From assembly GCA_033063855.1 (NCBI GenBank), contig CP093830.1:8556854-8620853 (forward strand): a stretch of DNA of 64,000 nucleotides. Reading direction: 5' to 3'. The notes under the pieces are model-generated. The model saw only the letters and a list, made by a program, of their open reading frames with translations, was not told where the DNA came from and did not search any database. Source of the stretch: Smittia aterrima (Eukaryota > Arthropoda > Insecta > Diptera > Chironomidae). Both the position numbers and the translations under genes were made by a program. Of this stretch, positions 33,606 to 46,277 are shown in pieces. Numbering within the stretch: position 1 is the stretch's first letter; each line of letters starts with the position of its first letter.

Positions 33606-34061
33606 ATTTACTAAAAATAAATCGTTGTGACTTGCTCGTGTTTGATCATCAAACTTTGAAGCCAAGCTTTTTTTTTTGATCACTTGTTTTGTTTGTTCAA
33701 TAAAAGGAAACTGAATTTTTTTGCTTGAAAATCAATTTATTTATTAAACGAAGACAAACAGGAAAGATCAGACCCACTATTCTTTCAAAATTTTGTGCGT
33801 TCTCTAAGGTTAAAAAATAAAGAAATCGATTTCCAGGAAATACTTAGCGTCCAAAAGTCTCATGAATTTTAAAGTTTCTTATCGGCTTGACTAGCGTCTT
33901 GATGCTACTGATTCCTATTGTTTCCAATCACGTCAGTTTTGGTTTTTGTTTTGATGAAACAAACGTCGCTTGATTAAAATTTTTTGGTCGAGTTGTCGTA
34001 AAAAAGCTCCTTAACTAACATTGCACTCGTTTATTGTTGCTTAAAGCTCTCGTTGAGAAGC
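33606..34061. other. 3' flanks of FBXO9 and TRIC
   Basis: About 455 bp between two converging genes. An AATAAA at about 33700 fits FBXO9 polyadenylation. No other gene seen. Confidence 0.4.
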
Positions 34062-35127
34062 TTAGTTGGACTTTTTAGTCGTGTCTTTGACCTCTTCCTT
34101 CACTTGGCCACGACCGAAGAGCTTTGCAACCGAATCCCAGATTCCACCGAATGCGAGAGCGCAGAAAAGATTCTCGAATGGTCCAAACGGATCTGAATAG
34201 AAATTGATATGAAATATTTCAATTGATTGATGAAATATTTGAGCTTACCGTGGATCCCGAGAAGAAGTGATGAGAGCTTGAAATAAACGAGGAAGATGAC
34301 AATTCCAAAGTAAACTAATGCATGAGGTGCAGAGATCAAGTCAGATTTCTTGTCAAGAACAAAGATAATCGAAGCAACGACCGAAGCTTTAGTGTAGCTG
34401 CGAAAAAAATATTTTCTTAGTTCGACTTCAAATATTTTAAATATTTTTTCAAAACTCACAAGCTTGGTTGCATGAATTCCATTGCTGTTGGTGTCCACGC
34501 TCCACGAATCAATCTCTCGAGAAGTTTTGTAAAACCGGCGCCGTTTCCTTTCAACGTTCCGATGATTATCATGATTATGTATGCATTGGGATAAAGTTTG
34601 GCAGCGTGAACAACACCGTCATGAATCTTTAAAAGAGAATATTTAAAATCTGTAAGAGACAAGCCAATTTTTCCCACGCTTACCTTCTTTGCTCTGTAGA
34701 TTTCTTTCATTGCGCTTGCGGCGAGTTTGACCGGCAAAAATTTGCTGACTTTGTATCCGATATCGAATGGCGTGTAGAACACGACGTACCAGCAAATTGT
34801 TGCGACAAGAAGTTGTGGAGAGTTCTTAAGTGGCCCGAGGATTGGTTCACCTAACAAAGCGCTGGCTACCATTCCTCCAGCGAAGACAACGAGCATTGTT
34901 GATAACCAACATGCAAGTGGATGTTTTCTACGAAAAAGAAAATTTTTATTTCACAATTTTCTTCTTTTTCTTTGAATGAAAACTTACCGTGAAAAAGCGT
35001 GAGCGCCTGGGCCAAGATCTTCCTTAACTGATAATGCTGACAGTAAAGAGTGCGCAATGTCGAAGTATGGAAACATCTTCAACTTTATGACTTGGTTGGC
35101 GATATCAAGAAAGCTTTCGGGATCCAT
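34062..35127 (-). CDS. TRIC trimeric intracellular cation channel (TMEM38)
   Basis: Monovalent-cation channel of the ER/SR membrane that balances charge during Ca2+ release. Five exons: 35127-34988, 34927-34684, 34626-34460, 34397-34249 and 34192-34062, giving 276 aa, normal for TRIC. Membrane helices include TMLVVFAGGMVASALLGEP, LLVATICWYVVFYTPFD and ALVYFGIVIFLVYFKLS. The conserved KNSPQLL, PFDIGYK and GNGAGFTKLLERLIRG regions line the lipid-binding pore. The C-terminal tail is lysine-rich (EEVKDTTKKSN). Confidence 0.95.
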
Positions 35128-35698
35128 CTTTGTAGTCGATGCGTGTTAGTTAGTCACTTGCTTTAAGAAAAAAAGTCAGCTTCTCTAGCTGAAGATGCGG
35201 CACAGCTAAAAATAGAAAATTTCCTAGTTAGAAAATTAATTCCCGGGACAAAATTGAATTTTCCCGAAAGTAAAAATATTTTATCGCCGTCAGTTGATAA
35301 GATATTGAAAAAGTGATTGCTGTCACATGAAATCGGTTGCCTTCAACTGAAATTAGAACTGCACGACTTTGAAACTTGATTTTTTCATCATCTCACGCAA
35401 GATTCCTTTGATCAAATTTGCTGCTTTAAAACAATCGACTTATGAACTTACTTCAATTGATAGTTCAATTAACACAGAACGAGACGTTGAGTGACGACAG
35501 ATATAAGTCTTGTAATATTAAAATTTAATATTTAATTGTTAGTGATTATTTTCTACGACCGTTCATCTCGACCAAAGAGATTTAATGAATCTAAAAAAAA
35601 TATTTCTCTGTGTTTTCAATTTTATTTTCGTGTTACACGAAGGCTCTGTTGTTGTGTTGGTAATTCATTCGAAATGCATTTTATTTTCTTAGAATTTG
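35128..35698. other. intergenic, TRIC promoter side
   Basis: About 570 bp, AT-rich. It contains the TRIC upstream region on the minus strand and the 3' flank of the methyltransferase gene. An 84-codon plus-strand open frame at its right end overlaps the methyltransferase antisense and has no domain. Confidence 0.4.
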
Positions 35699-36437
35699 CT
35701 ATAGAAACTTATCCAGATCGAAATTTGCAAATGACGAGAACTCGTTGGCGAGATTGTTCTTATGTTGTGGTATGTAAGATGATTGCTTGAGGTTTAGAAA
35801 CTTTTCTGCTAACTCGCGTTGGACTGAGCCGGTGTTGAGGATAATGAAACCGTTTTCTTTGACCAATCGTTTGACGATGATGGAAGTCTTCTCAAGACAC
35901 TCTTCAGATAAAAACGGTGGATCTGCAATGATGAGGTCGAACGATGAAGTGAAATCGTTTAAATAGTTTTCCTCGTTTGCTTTGTTGTAATCGTAGAATT
36001 GGAAATCATCTTTAAAGGACTCGAATCTTTTATCAAACTCAAATATCTTTGTCTTATCTAAAAGAAAACTTGTAAGGATTATTTATAACGAGATGTTGAA
36101 AGAAGTTGTTTTACCATTTATGCTTCGAATAGTTTGGAATAAACTTGGACAAGACAAAAGTCCGATCGAGAAATTCTCATCGTCATTCTTTCTCAACAGA
36201 TTTTTCACAATTTTTCCGAAGACTTTTTGTGTTTCGTCAGAATACCTGAAAATGATTACAAGACAATAAATAAATTTAACTTTTTAATAAGATTTTAACT
36301 AACCAAAATTGACTTAAATTCCAATTTTCTGAGAAAAGTTCGTCGTCTTTGTCTTGTTTCTCTTTCTCCGCTAAGAACTGATTGAGGATTTGAAGTGTGT
36401 CAGCTGGAAGTCTAATGTCATCGTCTTGAATTTCCAT
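35699..36437 (-). CDS. EEF1AKMT1-like protein-lysine methyltransferase
   Basis: Predicted SAM-dependent methyltransferase of the N6AMT2/EEF1AKMT1 family, which methylates a lysine of elongation factor eEF1A. Exons: 36437-36304, 36245-36115 and 36057-35699, giving 207 aa. The family signature NWNLSQFWYSDET spans intron 1. FEFDKRF and FQFYDYN follow, then motif IV as ADPPF; most relatives have DPPY. The C-terminal NNLANEFSSFANFD matches the conserved end. An upstream in-frame ATG at 36503 is possible but lies in the divergent NAF1 promoter. Confidence 0.9.
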
Positions 36438-36570
36438 TTTAATTGTGAAATTATTTTTTGCTGTGCCGCCGATAATAACAAATGTTTCCGAACTTTCGAA
36501 CAAAACGTTTCCAGCGTGTTTTCGAAAAAATCAACAAAAGAGATCTCTTGAAATAAACTAAATCAAAATA

Positions 36571-37653
36571 ATGGAAAATCAAGAGGCGAGTGACGCTCAA
36601 ATGATCGTTGACGATCCACAACTGCCAGGTCCATCGAATGAGGTATGAAATTAATCAAATCCTTTGTTATTCTTCATGAAATTTAAAATATTTTTATTTT
36701 AGATTCAAAATATCAAGCATGACGATCTTGTCCTCAAGAAAACAAGTGCTTTGGCGCTTCTAGCTCAATACAGTGGATCAGAAAGTGAAGAAGAAGACGA
36801 TGCAGTTGCTGACACAATTTACAGGAAGCCAGTCAGTGAATCAAGTTCAAGCTGCAGCAGCTCAGACGAGGAACTTGATATCAAAGTTATCGAGAAGAAA
36901 ATTCGAGAGCCAGTTCAATCAGATGGAGATTCCGATGACGATAACACAAATAAGAAGAAAAAGAGAGAACCACTGAAAGTAAAGGGTGAAATGACAATCG
37001 ACGAGCTACCTCCAATCGCAGATCTTCAAATTACAGTTGACGAGAGAGAATGTACTGAGATCGGAGTAATCACGACTGTTGTTGATCAGCTTGTCCTTGT
37101 CGAAGCGCTGAGAAATTCAGTTCCACTTGATATCGATTCGGTTTTATTCCTTGACAATGGAAAGCAAGTGCTTGGTCAGATTTTTGATGTGATTGGACCT
37201 GTAGCCGTTCCCATTTACTGCGTTCGATTCAACAAACATGACGACATTGCAGCGAAAGGAATCTCCGTTGGCGACAAAGTTTTCTTCGCTCCTCGAACTG
37301 AATATTCAAACTTCGTGATCTTGTCGCAAGTCATGAAACCAGGATCAGACGCAAGTTGGAAGAACGATATTGAGCCTCCAGACAATCTCGTTGACTACTC
37401 CGATGATGAGCAAGAAAGACGCATCAAGAAACAAGCCAAAGCCAATCGAATGAATAATCAAAACCCTAATCCAAACGCTATTCCAAACGCTATGCCAAAT
37501 CAAGGGAGAAATGAATTTGTTCGAGGCCGCAGACAGTTCCCAAACCAGACGCAATATCAACAACAGAATCAAGGCCTTGCCTATCCAAACTACAGCTGGC
37601 ATCAGAATCTTCCTTCATATTCTGTGAACTCAATGTATCCACCACCTCAATAA
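36571..37653 (+). CDS. NAF1, H/ACA snoRNP assembly factor
   Basis: Nuclear assembly factor that binds dyskerin and is later replaced by Gar1 during H/ACA RNP maturation. Two exons, 36571-36642 and 36703-37653, giving 340 aa. An acidic Ser-rich N-terminus leads to the Gar1/Naf1 beta barrel at about 95-180 (IGVITTVVDQLVLVEAL, LGQIFDVIGPVAVPIYCVRF). The tail is rich in Asn, Pro and Gln, as usual. It is head-to-head with the methyltransferase gene, 133 bp apart. Confidence 0.93.
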
Positions 37654-37980
37654 ACATTTTCAAGTGCAACCTTGAACAACAGAAATTCCGGCGAGACATC
37701 TAAATATTTTAAAAATGTTTTTCGAAAGAAGCAACGCACACTCCCGTTCGAAAACCATAAATATATTTGGGCGATACGCAATTTAATGTAAACAATAAAC
37801 GAGTCGGAGATTTTGGAAAACTAAAATTTCATTTCGTTCCAAGTGATTCTCAGTTTTTATCAAAATAATTTCAGGTAGGAAGATTAATTTTAGATCAACT
37901 GTTATCTCGAATGACGAAGGTGAACATAAACTTAAAGATATTCGATTTATTTTGCAGTTTGCCTTGGCAGTGACATCGAA

Positions 37981-39653
37981 ATGGATTGTTGTGTGGTCGA
38001 AATATTTCTGTTCTTGATTGTATTGATCGCTCTCTATAAGTTTATAACGAGGAACAATGATTTCTTTGAAAAGCGCGGAGTCAAATTCGTCAAACCGATG
38101 TTTCTACTTGGCAACACGTTTGACTTGATAGCTGGTCGCGAGGATGGAGTTTCTGTCATGCAGAGCTTTTGTCGTAAATTTCCAAACGAAAAGTAAATTC
38201 AATCCAATTTCAACTGCGCAATATTAACTTTTTATTTATTCAGAATAATCGGAATCTTCATGTTCCTCCAACCGATGTTTCTTCTCAACGACGCTGAAGT
38301 CATAAAGAAAATTGCTGTCAAAGATTTTGATCATTTCGTTAATCGAAACCACAAAATGACAATTGGAGGTGATGGAATATTTTGTAAATCCGTTACCATG
38401 TTGGAAGATGGAGCGTGGAGAGAAATGAGAAGCATTTTGTGAGTTTCATAGAAAATCAAAGAAGAAAATTTTAGCTAATTTTAATTTTCTACAGAACTCC
38501 AATCTTCACGAGCTCTAAATTGAAAACGATGTTTCATCACTTGACGTCTTGCGCTCATGACTTGATCGAGCACTTCGATGAAACTTTACGAGAAAATGGA
38601 AAAGTCATAATCGAATCTAAAGAAATCTTGGGAAGGTTCACAGCAGATTGCATTGCAGCGACGACCTTAGGATTCAAAGGCGATTGTATAAAGGACAAAG
38701 ACAGTCACGTTTACGAAATCGCAATGGCAGTTCACGCTGATTTACAAGCTCCTAAAACAATGCTTAAGTTCATGTTGATTCCGAGCTTTCCTAAACTTGC
38801 AAAACTCCTCAACATCAAAGTTTTTCGCGATTCGATTTTAAATTTCTTTCAAAAATTTGTCACAGTCGAGATTGCTCGTCGAGAAACTGAAAATATTACA
38901 AATGCAATCGATATCATTCAACTCCTGATCCAAGCAAAGAATGGACAACTTCGTGATGAATCTGATGAGCACAAAGAAATTCAGAAGAAGTTCACGGATT
39001 GGGATGATGAAGAGTTGGTTGCAGCTCAAATTTTCTTATTTTTCGCGGGCGGTTTTGATACAATCTCCGCTTTGATGGAGACAATGACTTGGGAGCTCGC
39101 ACAAAATCCTGAAATTCAAGAGAAATTATGCGAAGAAATCGATGAAGTCGTGAACACTTTGGATGGAAAAACGATCTCATACGAAGCTTTGAACAAAATG
39201 AAATATCTTGACATGGTCGTTAATGAAACCTTGAGAAAGTGGCCACCAGCGCCTTCGACTATGAGAGAATGCGGCAAAGATTATTTGCTTGAAATGGACG
39301 ATGGATCGATGGCTCAAATTAATAAAGGCGCCTCAATCATGATTCCGATTCACGCGATTCAACATGATCCAAAATATTTTGAAAATCCATCTAAATTCGA
39401 TCCCGAACGTTTCAACGAAGAGAACAAAACCAAAATTGTCCCTGGCACATTTATTGCTTTCGGCTACGGCCCGCGAATGTGCTTAGGCAATCGTCTCGCG
39501 TTGCTCGAAACAAAACTCGCAATCTTTTCAATTCTCAGCAAATACTCGATTGAAGTTTGCGAGAAAACACCCAAAGAACTCAAGTACACGATGACTACAG
39601 CTTTGAAAGAAGCTGTTCACATCGAACTCAAACCACGAAAGAAGAATTTGTAA
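37981..39653 (+). CDS. cytochrome P450, CYP9-like
   Basis: ER-anchored microsomal monooxygenase, probably for xenobiotics or endogenous lipids. Three exons: 37981-38192, 38244-38438 and 38495-39653, giving 521 aa. It has an N-terminal membrane anchor (VEIFLFLIVLIALYKFI), an I-helix FFAGGFDTIS at about 318-327, ExxR as ETLR at 380-383, FDPERF, and the heme loop FGYGPRMCLG with Cys465. The WPPAPSTMRECGKDY region fits CYP3-clan CYP9. A possible 5'UTR intron (donor AAG|GTGAAC near 37919, acceptor TTGCAG near 37957) precedes the ATG. Confidence 0.93.
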
Positions 39654-39810
39654 GAAACCAAACAGTATTTAACTTTTCAGATCAATCTGTACCAAAGTGT
39701 GGGTAAAATTAAAATATTTTTGAATAAAATTTATTTTTATTTCAATCGCATTGTGTTTGTCTAAAGAGTAATCCTTAACATAAATAATCTTAGATTACGA
39801 AAGTTTATCT

Positions 39811-40452
39811 TTAGTTTGCTTTAACTTCTTTGGTGCTGTTGTCTCTTTGATCGTAAATTTTGGCGGTGAAAGGTTCTTCGAAGAACAAGGCGACATTGTA
39901 AACGGCCCAAACGTAAGCGGTGAGAAGGAATCCGATCGGGGAGACCATGCGGAAGGCGAGTCCAAGAAAGGCGATGGTGGATCCAACGTACATGGGATTG
40001 TCAATGAAGTTGTAAGGGAAAGCAGTGACACGAGAGCTCTTCAACATTCCGAAGTAATCGCCCAAGTAAGTTCCAGTAATTCCCAATCTAAACATTGAGC
40101 TGATGCTGATGAACAATCCACCAATGATGAGAAGCATTCCGAAGATCTTCATTAATTCAACTGTGGTTTCTCCAAGATATTCTTCAAAACTGAGCTGGCG
40201 AGCGACGGCAACGATAACAACAAAATTTCTGGTCAATCCAATCGAGAAAGTAGTGGCAGCGAGAACATAACAAGCGGCCTTAGCTGAGCCGAAAATCTTG
40301 CTCAAAACTTTGGTTTTGTATTCCAAGCGAGCGCTCAGATTCCAGAACATTGGGTTGAAAGTGATGTGAGCAGCAGCAATCCAAAACAGCGGATCGGTCC
40401 AATCGATCACGCGGTTAAGGTTTTGAAGAATCGTAGTGATTGGAGTCGACAT
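39811..40452 (-). CDS. phosphatidylethanolamine N-methyltransferase (PEMT)
   Basis: Integral ER enzyme converting phosphatidylethanolamine to phosphatidylcholine by three SAM-dependent methylations. Single exon of 213 aa, close to vertebrate PEMT length. Family landmarks are ITFNPMFWNLSARLEYKTK near the N-terminus, GTYLGDYFGMLK, RVTAFPYNFIDNPMYVGST (the SAM-site region) and LFFEEPFTAKIYDQR at the C-terminus, with four hydrophobic segments. Drosophila is reported to lack PEMT, so its presence in a fly-like genome is notable. The coding region has no intron. Confidence 0.92.
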   Translation of the reverse strand: MSTPITTILQNLNRVIDWTDPLFWIAAAHITFNPMFWNLSARLEYKTKVLSKIFGSAKAACYVLAATTFSIGLTRNFVVIVAVARQLSFEEYLGETTVELMKIFGMLLIIGGLFISISSMFRLGITGTYLGDYFGMLKSSRVTAFPYNFIDNPMYVGSTIAFLGLAFRMVSPIGFLLTAYVWAVYNVALFFEEPFTAKIYDQRDNSTKEVKAN

Positions 40453-42407
40453 AATTGACCTATAAATAAATAGTTCGATTAATTAAATAATATTTCACAC
40501 GATTCCGTGTTATAAATATTTATAAAATAATTTGTCCTACAATAAAGTATTTTATAGCAGACAAGTTCAACGAGCTGATTGAATAATAAAAATAAAATTG
40601 ATAAGGATTCTCATTAACTTGCAAATCTTAAAATAATTTAAGTGACATTGAATGTTGACTGTGGTCAGTCGAAGCAGATGTAGATTTTTTTGTCAACAAA
40701 AATATTATTTTCAAAACATAATTTGTCTGGCGATAAGACTCTCCCATTAATCGCACGATCCCATAGTTTCAGAATGTCCGCTTATCAACAGAAAGTTCCC
40801 TTGAATCGCCAAACTGTTTTGCCAAAACATGACGAGAAATTTTTGGGGGCTTGCTACCAAGTAATTCAGAGGTGATAAGCTTTGACCTCGACGATCATCT
40901 CATCGGGTCCAAATTTCACCGTCTGATCACTGCAAATCCGGAACTAATGAACACGTCAGCCAAGAAGATTCTCTTGAGTTAAAAATCACGCGATGCTAAA
41001 TTTAGCAAAAAAATGTTGAACTTTGAAATTTCTTGAATTTCTTTCTGGAGGATTCCAAAATATTTCCGTGAGAGATGAAATGCAACAATTTCTTCTTTTT
41101 GTTAACAAGATTAACATTCCTCAAAACATTTCAATCATTCTTTGCAAACATTTCATTTAAAGCTAAAAAGTTGCATGAGACCTTAACTGTGATTGTTAGA
41201 AATGCGGTTTTGATAAAGTTAGAGGAAACCTATAATTATAATTAGCGGTGACTCTCTTACAGAAAGTGAAGTAAAGAATAAGAAAATTATTTTTTCCCTC
41301 TCAAAAGTTTGATGAAGTAATCACCGCAAAGAATCTAAACTAAAACCAAGAATCTTTCATTTCACGAAACTATTTTCGGAAATTTAATTCTTTAAGAAGG
41401 TTTACAATGAAGTTCTAAAGTAAGAACCGTCACGAATCTTCCATTACCGGATTGCCTAAAAGTAAATTTCGCACGCGACAAAAATTTACAATTCAATCAC
41501 CCCACGCGAATCTGTTCACACTTTTTTTTGTTTTGCTAACTCCAAATGTAACTGTCGAAGGCACTTACTTATAATTTGCGTCTGACAGTTTGTTCAATTT
41601 GTTCACAAAAGCGTGACTTTAGAAGAACTTCACAGTTGAATTGCTCGAACTTTAATAGAGTTTTCTGTTTAGCGCTTCCGATTTTAAGCGAAAAACTTTC
41701 AATCATGCGAAATCATCATCAACATCGTCGCACAGTTATCAAGTTTGAGATTTAAAAAATCTCATTTCTCTCATCATCATCTTCGTCGTCATTAGCTGGA
41801 ATTACTCTGAAAGCTTAAATTGAGAAAGATGCTTTGCTGAAAATAATTTCTTCATTTGTAAAGCGACAAAAGCGTTTCTTCTTTAATATTTTTCAGTAAC
41901 TTCTGATTTTATTTTCTTACAGAGTACAGAGTTATTTCCTTGAACAAAATGAATTCATAAAACTTTCATTTGGAATGAACGCAATGGATTTTTTTTAGTT
42001 AATGATTCCCATGCTGATAACTGATAGAGTACGAATTGTAAAGTGACGTCTCTTGTGTGCTTTTAACAGCTACCCGAAGTGATTTCTCGTCTGGTTGAGG
42101 TGAGCGCTCAAAGGTTGAATAACAAAAGAATGACGGAATGTGTCAAATATTCTTCAACTGGCCAACTCAAAAGTAAGACGACCTTTAAGCTCAACCCACG
42201 CGATGTGACGTGAGGACACTCCCTCTTGATTTATGGAATGTCTTTTTAATATCATTCTGATTATATTTAGATTTCTATCAATCGATTAATAAATAAACAA
42301 CGAGGAATAAGTTTCCTTTCCTCTTCACAACAATTTCTCAATATTATTTTTGACTGTAGTTTCCTCACTCTTTAGTTGAAAAGGCACTCAAATCAATAGG
42401 CACTCAT
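40453..42407. other. intergenic, no gene recognised
   Basis: About 1.95 kb between the PEMT start and the 3' end of the COBL-like gene. It must include the PEMT promoter. Open frames are short and without domains; no tandem or inverted repeats are obvious. Confidence 0.45.
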
Positions 42408-45400
42408 TCATTTGTGACGCAACGAGTCTTTCTTGAAGTTTTTGATAGCGTCGAGGAGTTGATCTCGTGAATCTAAGTCGACAGGCGCAGACTTTCGGAA
42501 AATAACCGGAGGCGGAAGCGTCGGAGGTTTTGGTGGAACAGGATGTGACAATGATCGAATTGTTACGTGACTTTGTGGCTTAGCTTCGTAGTTGTTATTA
42601 TGGCGAAGTACGAAATCTTGTTTAGGTTCAACGACCTTGCCAAAAATGCTTTTGGTTTCTTTGTCGCTGAGAAGGATTTTCTCCTTCAATCCAGTTTTTC
42701 GCAATCCATGTTGAGAGAACGAAGAAGGATCTTCATCGATCTTCTCATCAACAGTCGTGAACTTCATTTTTCGGTTGATATCACCAGCTGATGTAGATCG
42801 CAGAAATGCGGGCTTCGCTGGTACAATTGGAGGAGCTGGTGCTTTCACCTCGACGACTCCAACATTTTTCTTAATGACCTGTTCTTTTGTGCTTGATGAA
42901 TCAACTTGATCGCTTTCTTTGATGTTGTTTAGCTTGAAGCCATGAACAATCGGAGAAAATTTCTTAGCGTTGCTGTTCAAGCGATTGTAAGAAATATTTG
43001 ATGGTGTGGTCGATGTCGTAATCGAAGAGTAAGAGTTACTCATATCCATACTCATTGGCCTTGGCTTGATATTGATAATCGTACGAGAAGGTTTCTGTAC
43101 AATTTGTGCAGGTTGATCTCTTTCAATCTGTGCAACTGGCTCACGAATAATCTTAGCAGGAGTTTGTCTAAGAACAGGATAAGGTTCCTTCACTTGAGTG
43201 ACATCCTTCTTGTATTCAACTCCAAGAACTTTCGGTTTGGTGTTAATTTCAACATCCTCCTTGACGTCACGCTCGTTTGAAATGTGGATTGTATGGCGTT
43301 TGGTCGCTGGTACGATGTTATTTCTGAAGTCTCTGGGCAGTGTCGCGGACACGCCTCCAAATTTGTAGTCATTGTCTGCGGCTATGGCAACATCAACCTT
43401 TGGACGTTCACTCCAAGTCGTGAAATTAATCTTAGGCGGTCCACTGTAGCGCCACTGAGTTTCCGCCTTAGCCTCAACAACAGGTTCGGCTACGCGACGC
43501 TCTGGTTTATTTAATGGCGTTTCGATCTTCATTGGCACGACTCGTTCAACTTTCATCTCGGGTTCTTCAATTTTCACCGGTATAATTCGCTCCGACGACT
43601 TCTCTTCAACTTTAACACACTCGACAGTTGTTTTTTCCTGAACAAAATTAATGACTTTCTCTTCCTTTGGTGAAGCGTCTTGCAAGCTATTCTTTCGTGA
43701 TGAATTGAGAATATTTTTAAGAACCTCAATACTCTGAAGAGACGGAACGTCGTTAATGCTTAACTCACTCGCGGACTTTTGTCGATTGTACTGTGAATTT
43801 TCATTAGTGAACTTGCTTGACGGATTTTCAGCTTTGTGAGCTTGGACGAGAGATAAGAACGAAGTACTTCTCTGCGCTGGTTTTAAAGGCGTCCGATTAG
43901 ATTTCATATCGAAGTTTCTTCCCTGGCCGATTGAATGGAATGAATCGGAGCGAGCGATAAGCAATCGGCTTCGTCTAAAATCTTCAACTACAATCTCTTT
44001 CTCCATTCGGTTTGTTTCTTCGACAGGCTCAGGTGTTTCGACCTTACCAACAACTCCATTGCCGAGATATCCATCTTCCAAATCTGACGTAATGATCTCA
44101 GTACTCTTATCGCTTTCATCATCAACGACTTTCGTTTGTTCCTTTGGTGTCATGATAAAGCTTTCAACGTTTTGCTTTCGATCAACAAATATCGGATGAA
44201 TTTGCGTCTCTGCAGATACGACCGTCGTGTTTGAGTCTGATAATATTGTTTCATTGCAAGTGGAGGCAAAGTCGCTGAAGAACTTGTCGCCATGCTTTTG
44301 ATTGTCTGTAGGCGTGACTTGTTCAGCAGCAATCGAGTCTGCAAACACGGGTGGAGCTGGTAAAGTGTAAGTCCACAAAGGCGACGCTGGTCGCTGTTCA
44401 ATTTCAACAGTCACTTCACGAACAACAGGAGAAGTTTTGACTTCAGTTTTCTTCTCTCTCGGCGGAGCTTGAATAGTGGTTGGAATAGAACTTTTTTCTT
44501 CTTCGATTACAGAAACGGCAGAACTTTTTTGTTTCTCTACGTGGATGGGAACAACAATAGTTTTTTGCTCTTCAACTTTTTGTATCTTCTCAACCGGCTC
44601 GTGAACAATCTTCCTCTCTTCGATAGAGGTTGAAACCGTCATGTGGTTTTGCTTTTCCAATGTCACAACGCTCTTCGTCACGTTATAAATGTTTACAGTC
44701 ATCTCATCTTCAGATGATGAACGACGTTCTTCTTCAGGCTTGATATGAACTTTGGAGACGGCTGGTAACTTGGGACTGTTAGTCTGCTGAGTCATCTCAT
44801 GCTCAATAGAGCTGTCAGACGAAATAATTTGAATAGAGATAGGTCCTTCTGATGATTCAACGCTCGGAAAATCTTCTGGCGGGGGATTGTTGTTCAGCAT
44901 TGTTTTCGAAACATTATTCGAGCTTGGAGTTTGATCAATGGTTTTGCTCTCTTCAAAAATTAAAAATAAAAATTAGCTGTCGACTTAGGTCAAAGCTGAT
45001 AAACAAACTCACCTAAACGCGCTGGAACTTCCTCATCAATTTCCTTGATATCCGTTATCGTCGCTGCTTTCAGTTCTTCTTGAACAGTGCGAGGAGATGG
45101 AACTGGTTTGTGCACACGCTTTGGTGGAACCGGAGCTGGTTTTTTCTTCTTTTCTGTTAATGAATCGACGTCGTACAAAAAACTTCGCTAAACACTCAAC
45201 AAACGGAAACTTACCCAAGCTATTTGAATTTCGACGATCATGTAGAATTTGCTGAACTTCCGATGACTCGCTTGGACTTCGCTGTCTTCCAGCGGATTCG
45301 ATTTGATCTATTTCCGTCGTGCTCGTGACGTAGAGCGACGTTGGTCGCGTTATGGCATTTAATCGATTTCCCGTTTCTATGTTGTTATTCTTATCGCTTT

Positions 45401-46277
45401 TCATTTCTTGCTTGATGCCATTGTTGTTGATGTTGTTGTTGTTGAATAGCTGCGGTGATGACACATGGAAGTTTTTACGCGGAAGAATGGAATGCGGCTC
45501 CTTGAACACATTTAAAGTTGTTCCGAAAATCTCTTGCTCTGGAATTGAGTTTTGACTTGGTGGGCGAGGCGCCGCTCGTTTCTTGCGTGCTGGTGCTACC
45601 GGCGGTTGTTGTTTCGCAGTTAAATTCATGCCAGTCGAATCAAGAGAATTAAGAGATGTCGTCGAACTATACGGTGAAGGCTTTTGAAGCACATTTTTGC
45701 TATAGTTTCGACTAATCTCAGACGACGAAACCGAATCGGGTACGCTCGACTTATATTTCATCATGTCATCAGCATGAAAACGATGAAAGTCGCTGTTGAA
45801 TCGACTCTCAGTTTTCAACACCAACTTCAACTCATTCAATCCTACTTCTCCAATGGTCTTATCATTGTCGAAGACTTGTGACATATCGCCCGGATGGCGG
45901 AACTCAAATTTGTTAGCTGTCAAGTCTTTATTTTCACAAATTCTTTCAAGTAGCGCTGCGAGTTTCGTTTTGGCTCCGATTCTCTCAACGTATAGTTGCT
46001 TCTTCGGCAAGTACACAGTGACCCGAAAAGTTTGCTCGAACGGTGCATTGTTGACAATCGGACTGATTTTGTTGTGTTGACTAGATGTGTCCAAGTTATT
46101 CGTTGACAAACTGAGGTTTGTTGTTGAGCGCGAAGCTGAAATGAAAGAGTTGAATAAACGATGACGAACGTTAGCCATGGATGAGCAATTGCAATTGTTA
46201 TTCAAAGCGATGTTAGTCAACTGACCTTCCTTGTTTTTCTTCCCCAGCAATCGATTGAGCGTCGATAGTCCATGCAT
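42408..46277 (-). CDS. cordon-bleu-like WH2 actin regulator
   Basis: Probable actin-nucleation or actin-binding protein at the cell cortex. Exons: 46277-45215, 45153-45013 and 44950-42408, giving 1248 aa. The ATG at 46277 is the first after an in-frame TAA at 46313. Residues 80-160 form a ubiquitin-like COBL domain (FRVTVYLPKKQLYVERI to ELKLVLKTE). Proline-rich KRAP-like sites follow (ARKKRAAPRPPS and APVPPKRVHKPVPSPR), then a long low-complexity region. A single WH2-like motif ends the protein (SRDQLLDAIKNFKK). Vertebrate COBL has three WH2 motifs. A TTGCAG acceptor at 46332 suggests a 5'UTR intron, so the promoter may lie kilobases upstream. Confidence 0.8.

Noticed and set aside
37911..37990. 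Alternative P450 start at ATG 37911 via a small intron
   Set aside because: The joined frame runs out of phase with the P450 and soon stops; better explained as 5'UTR.
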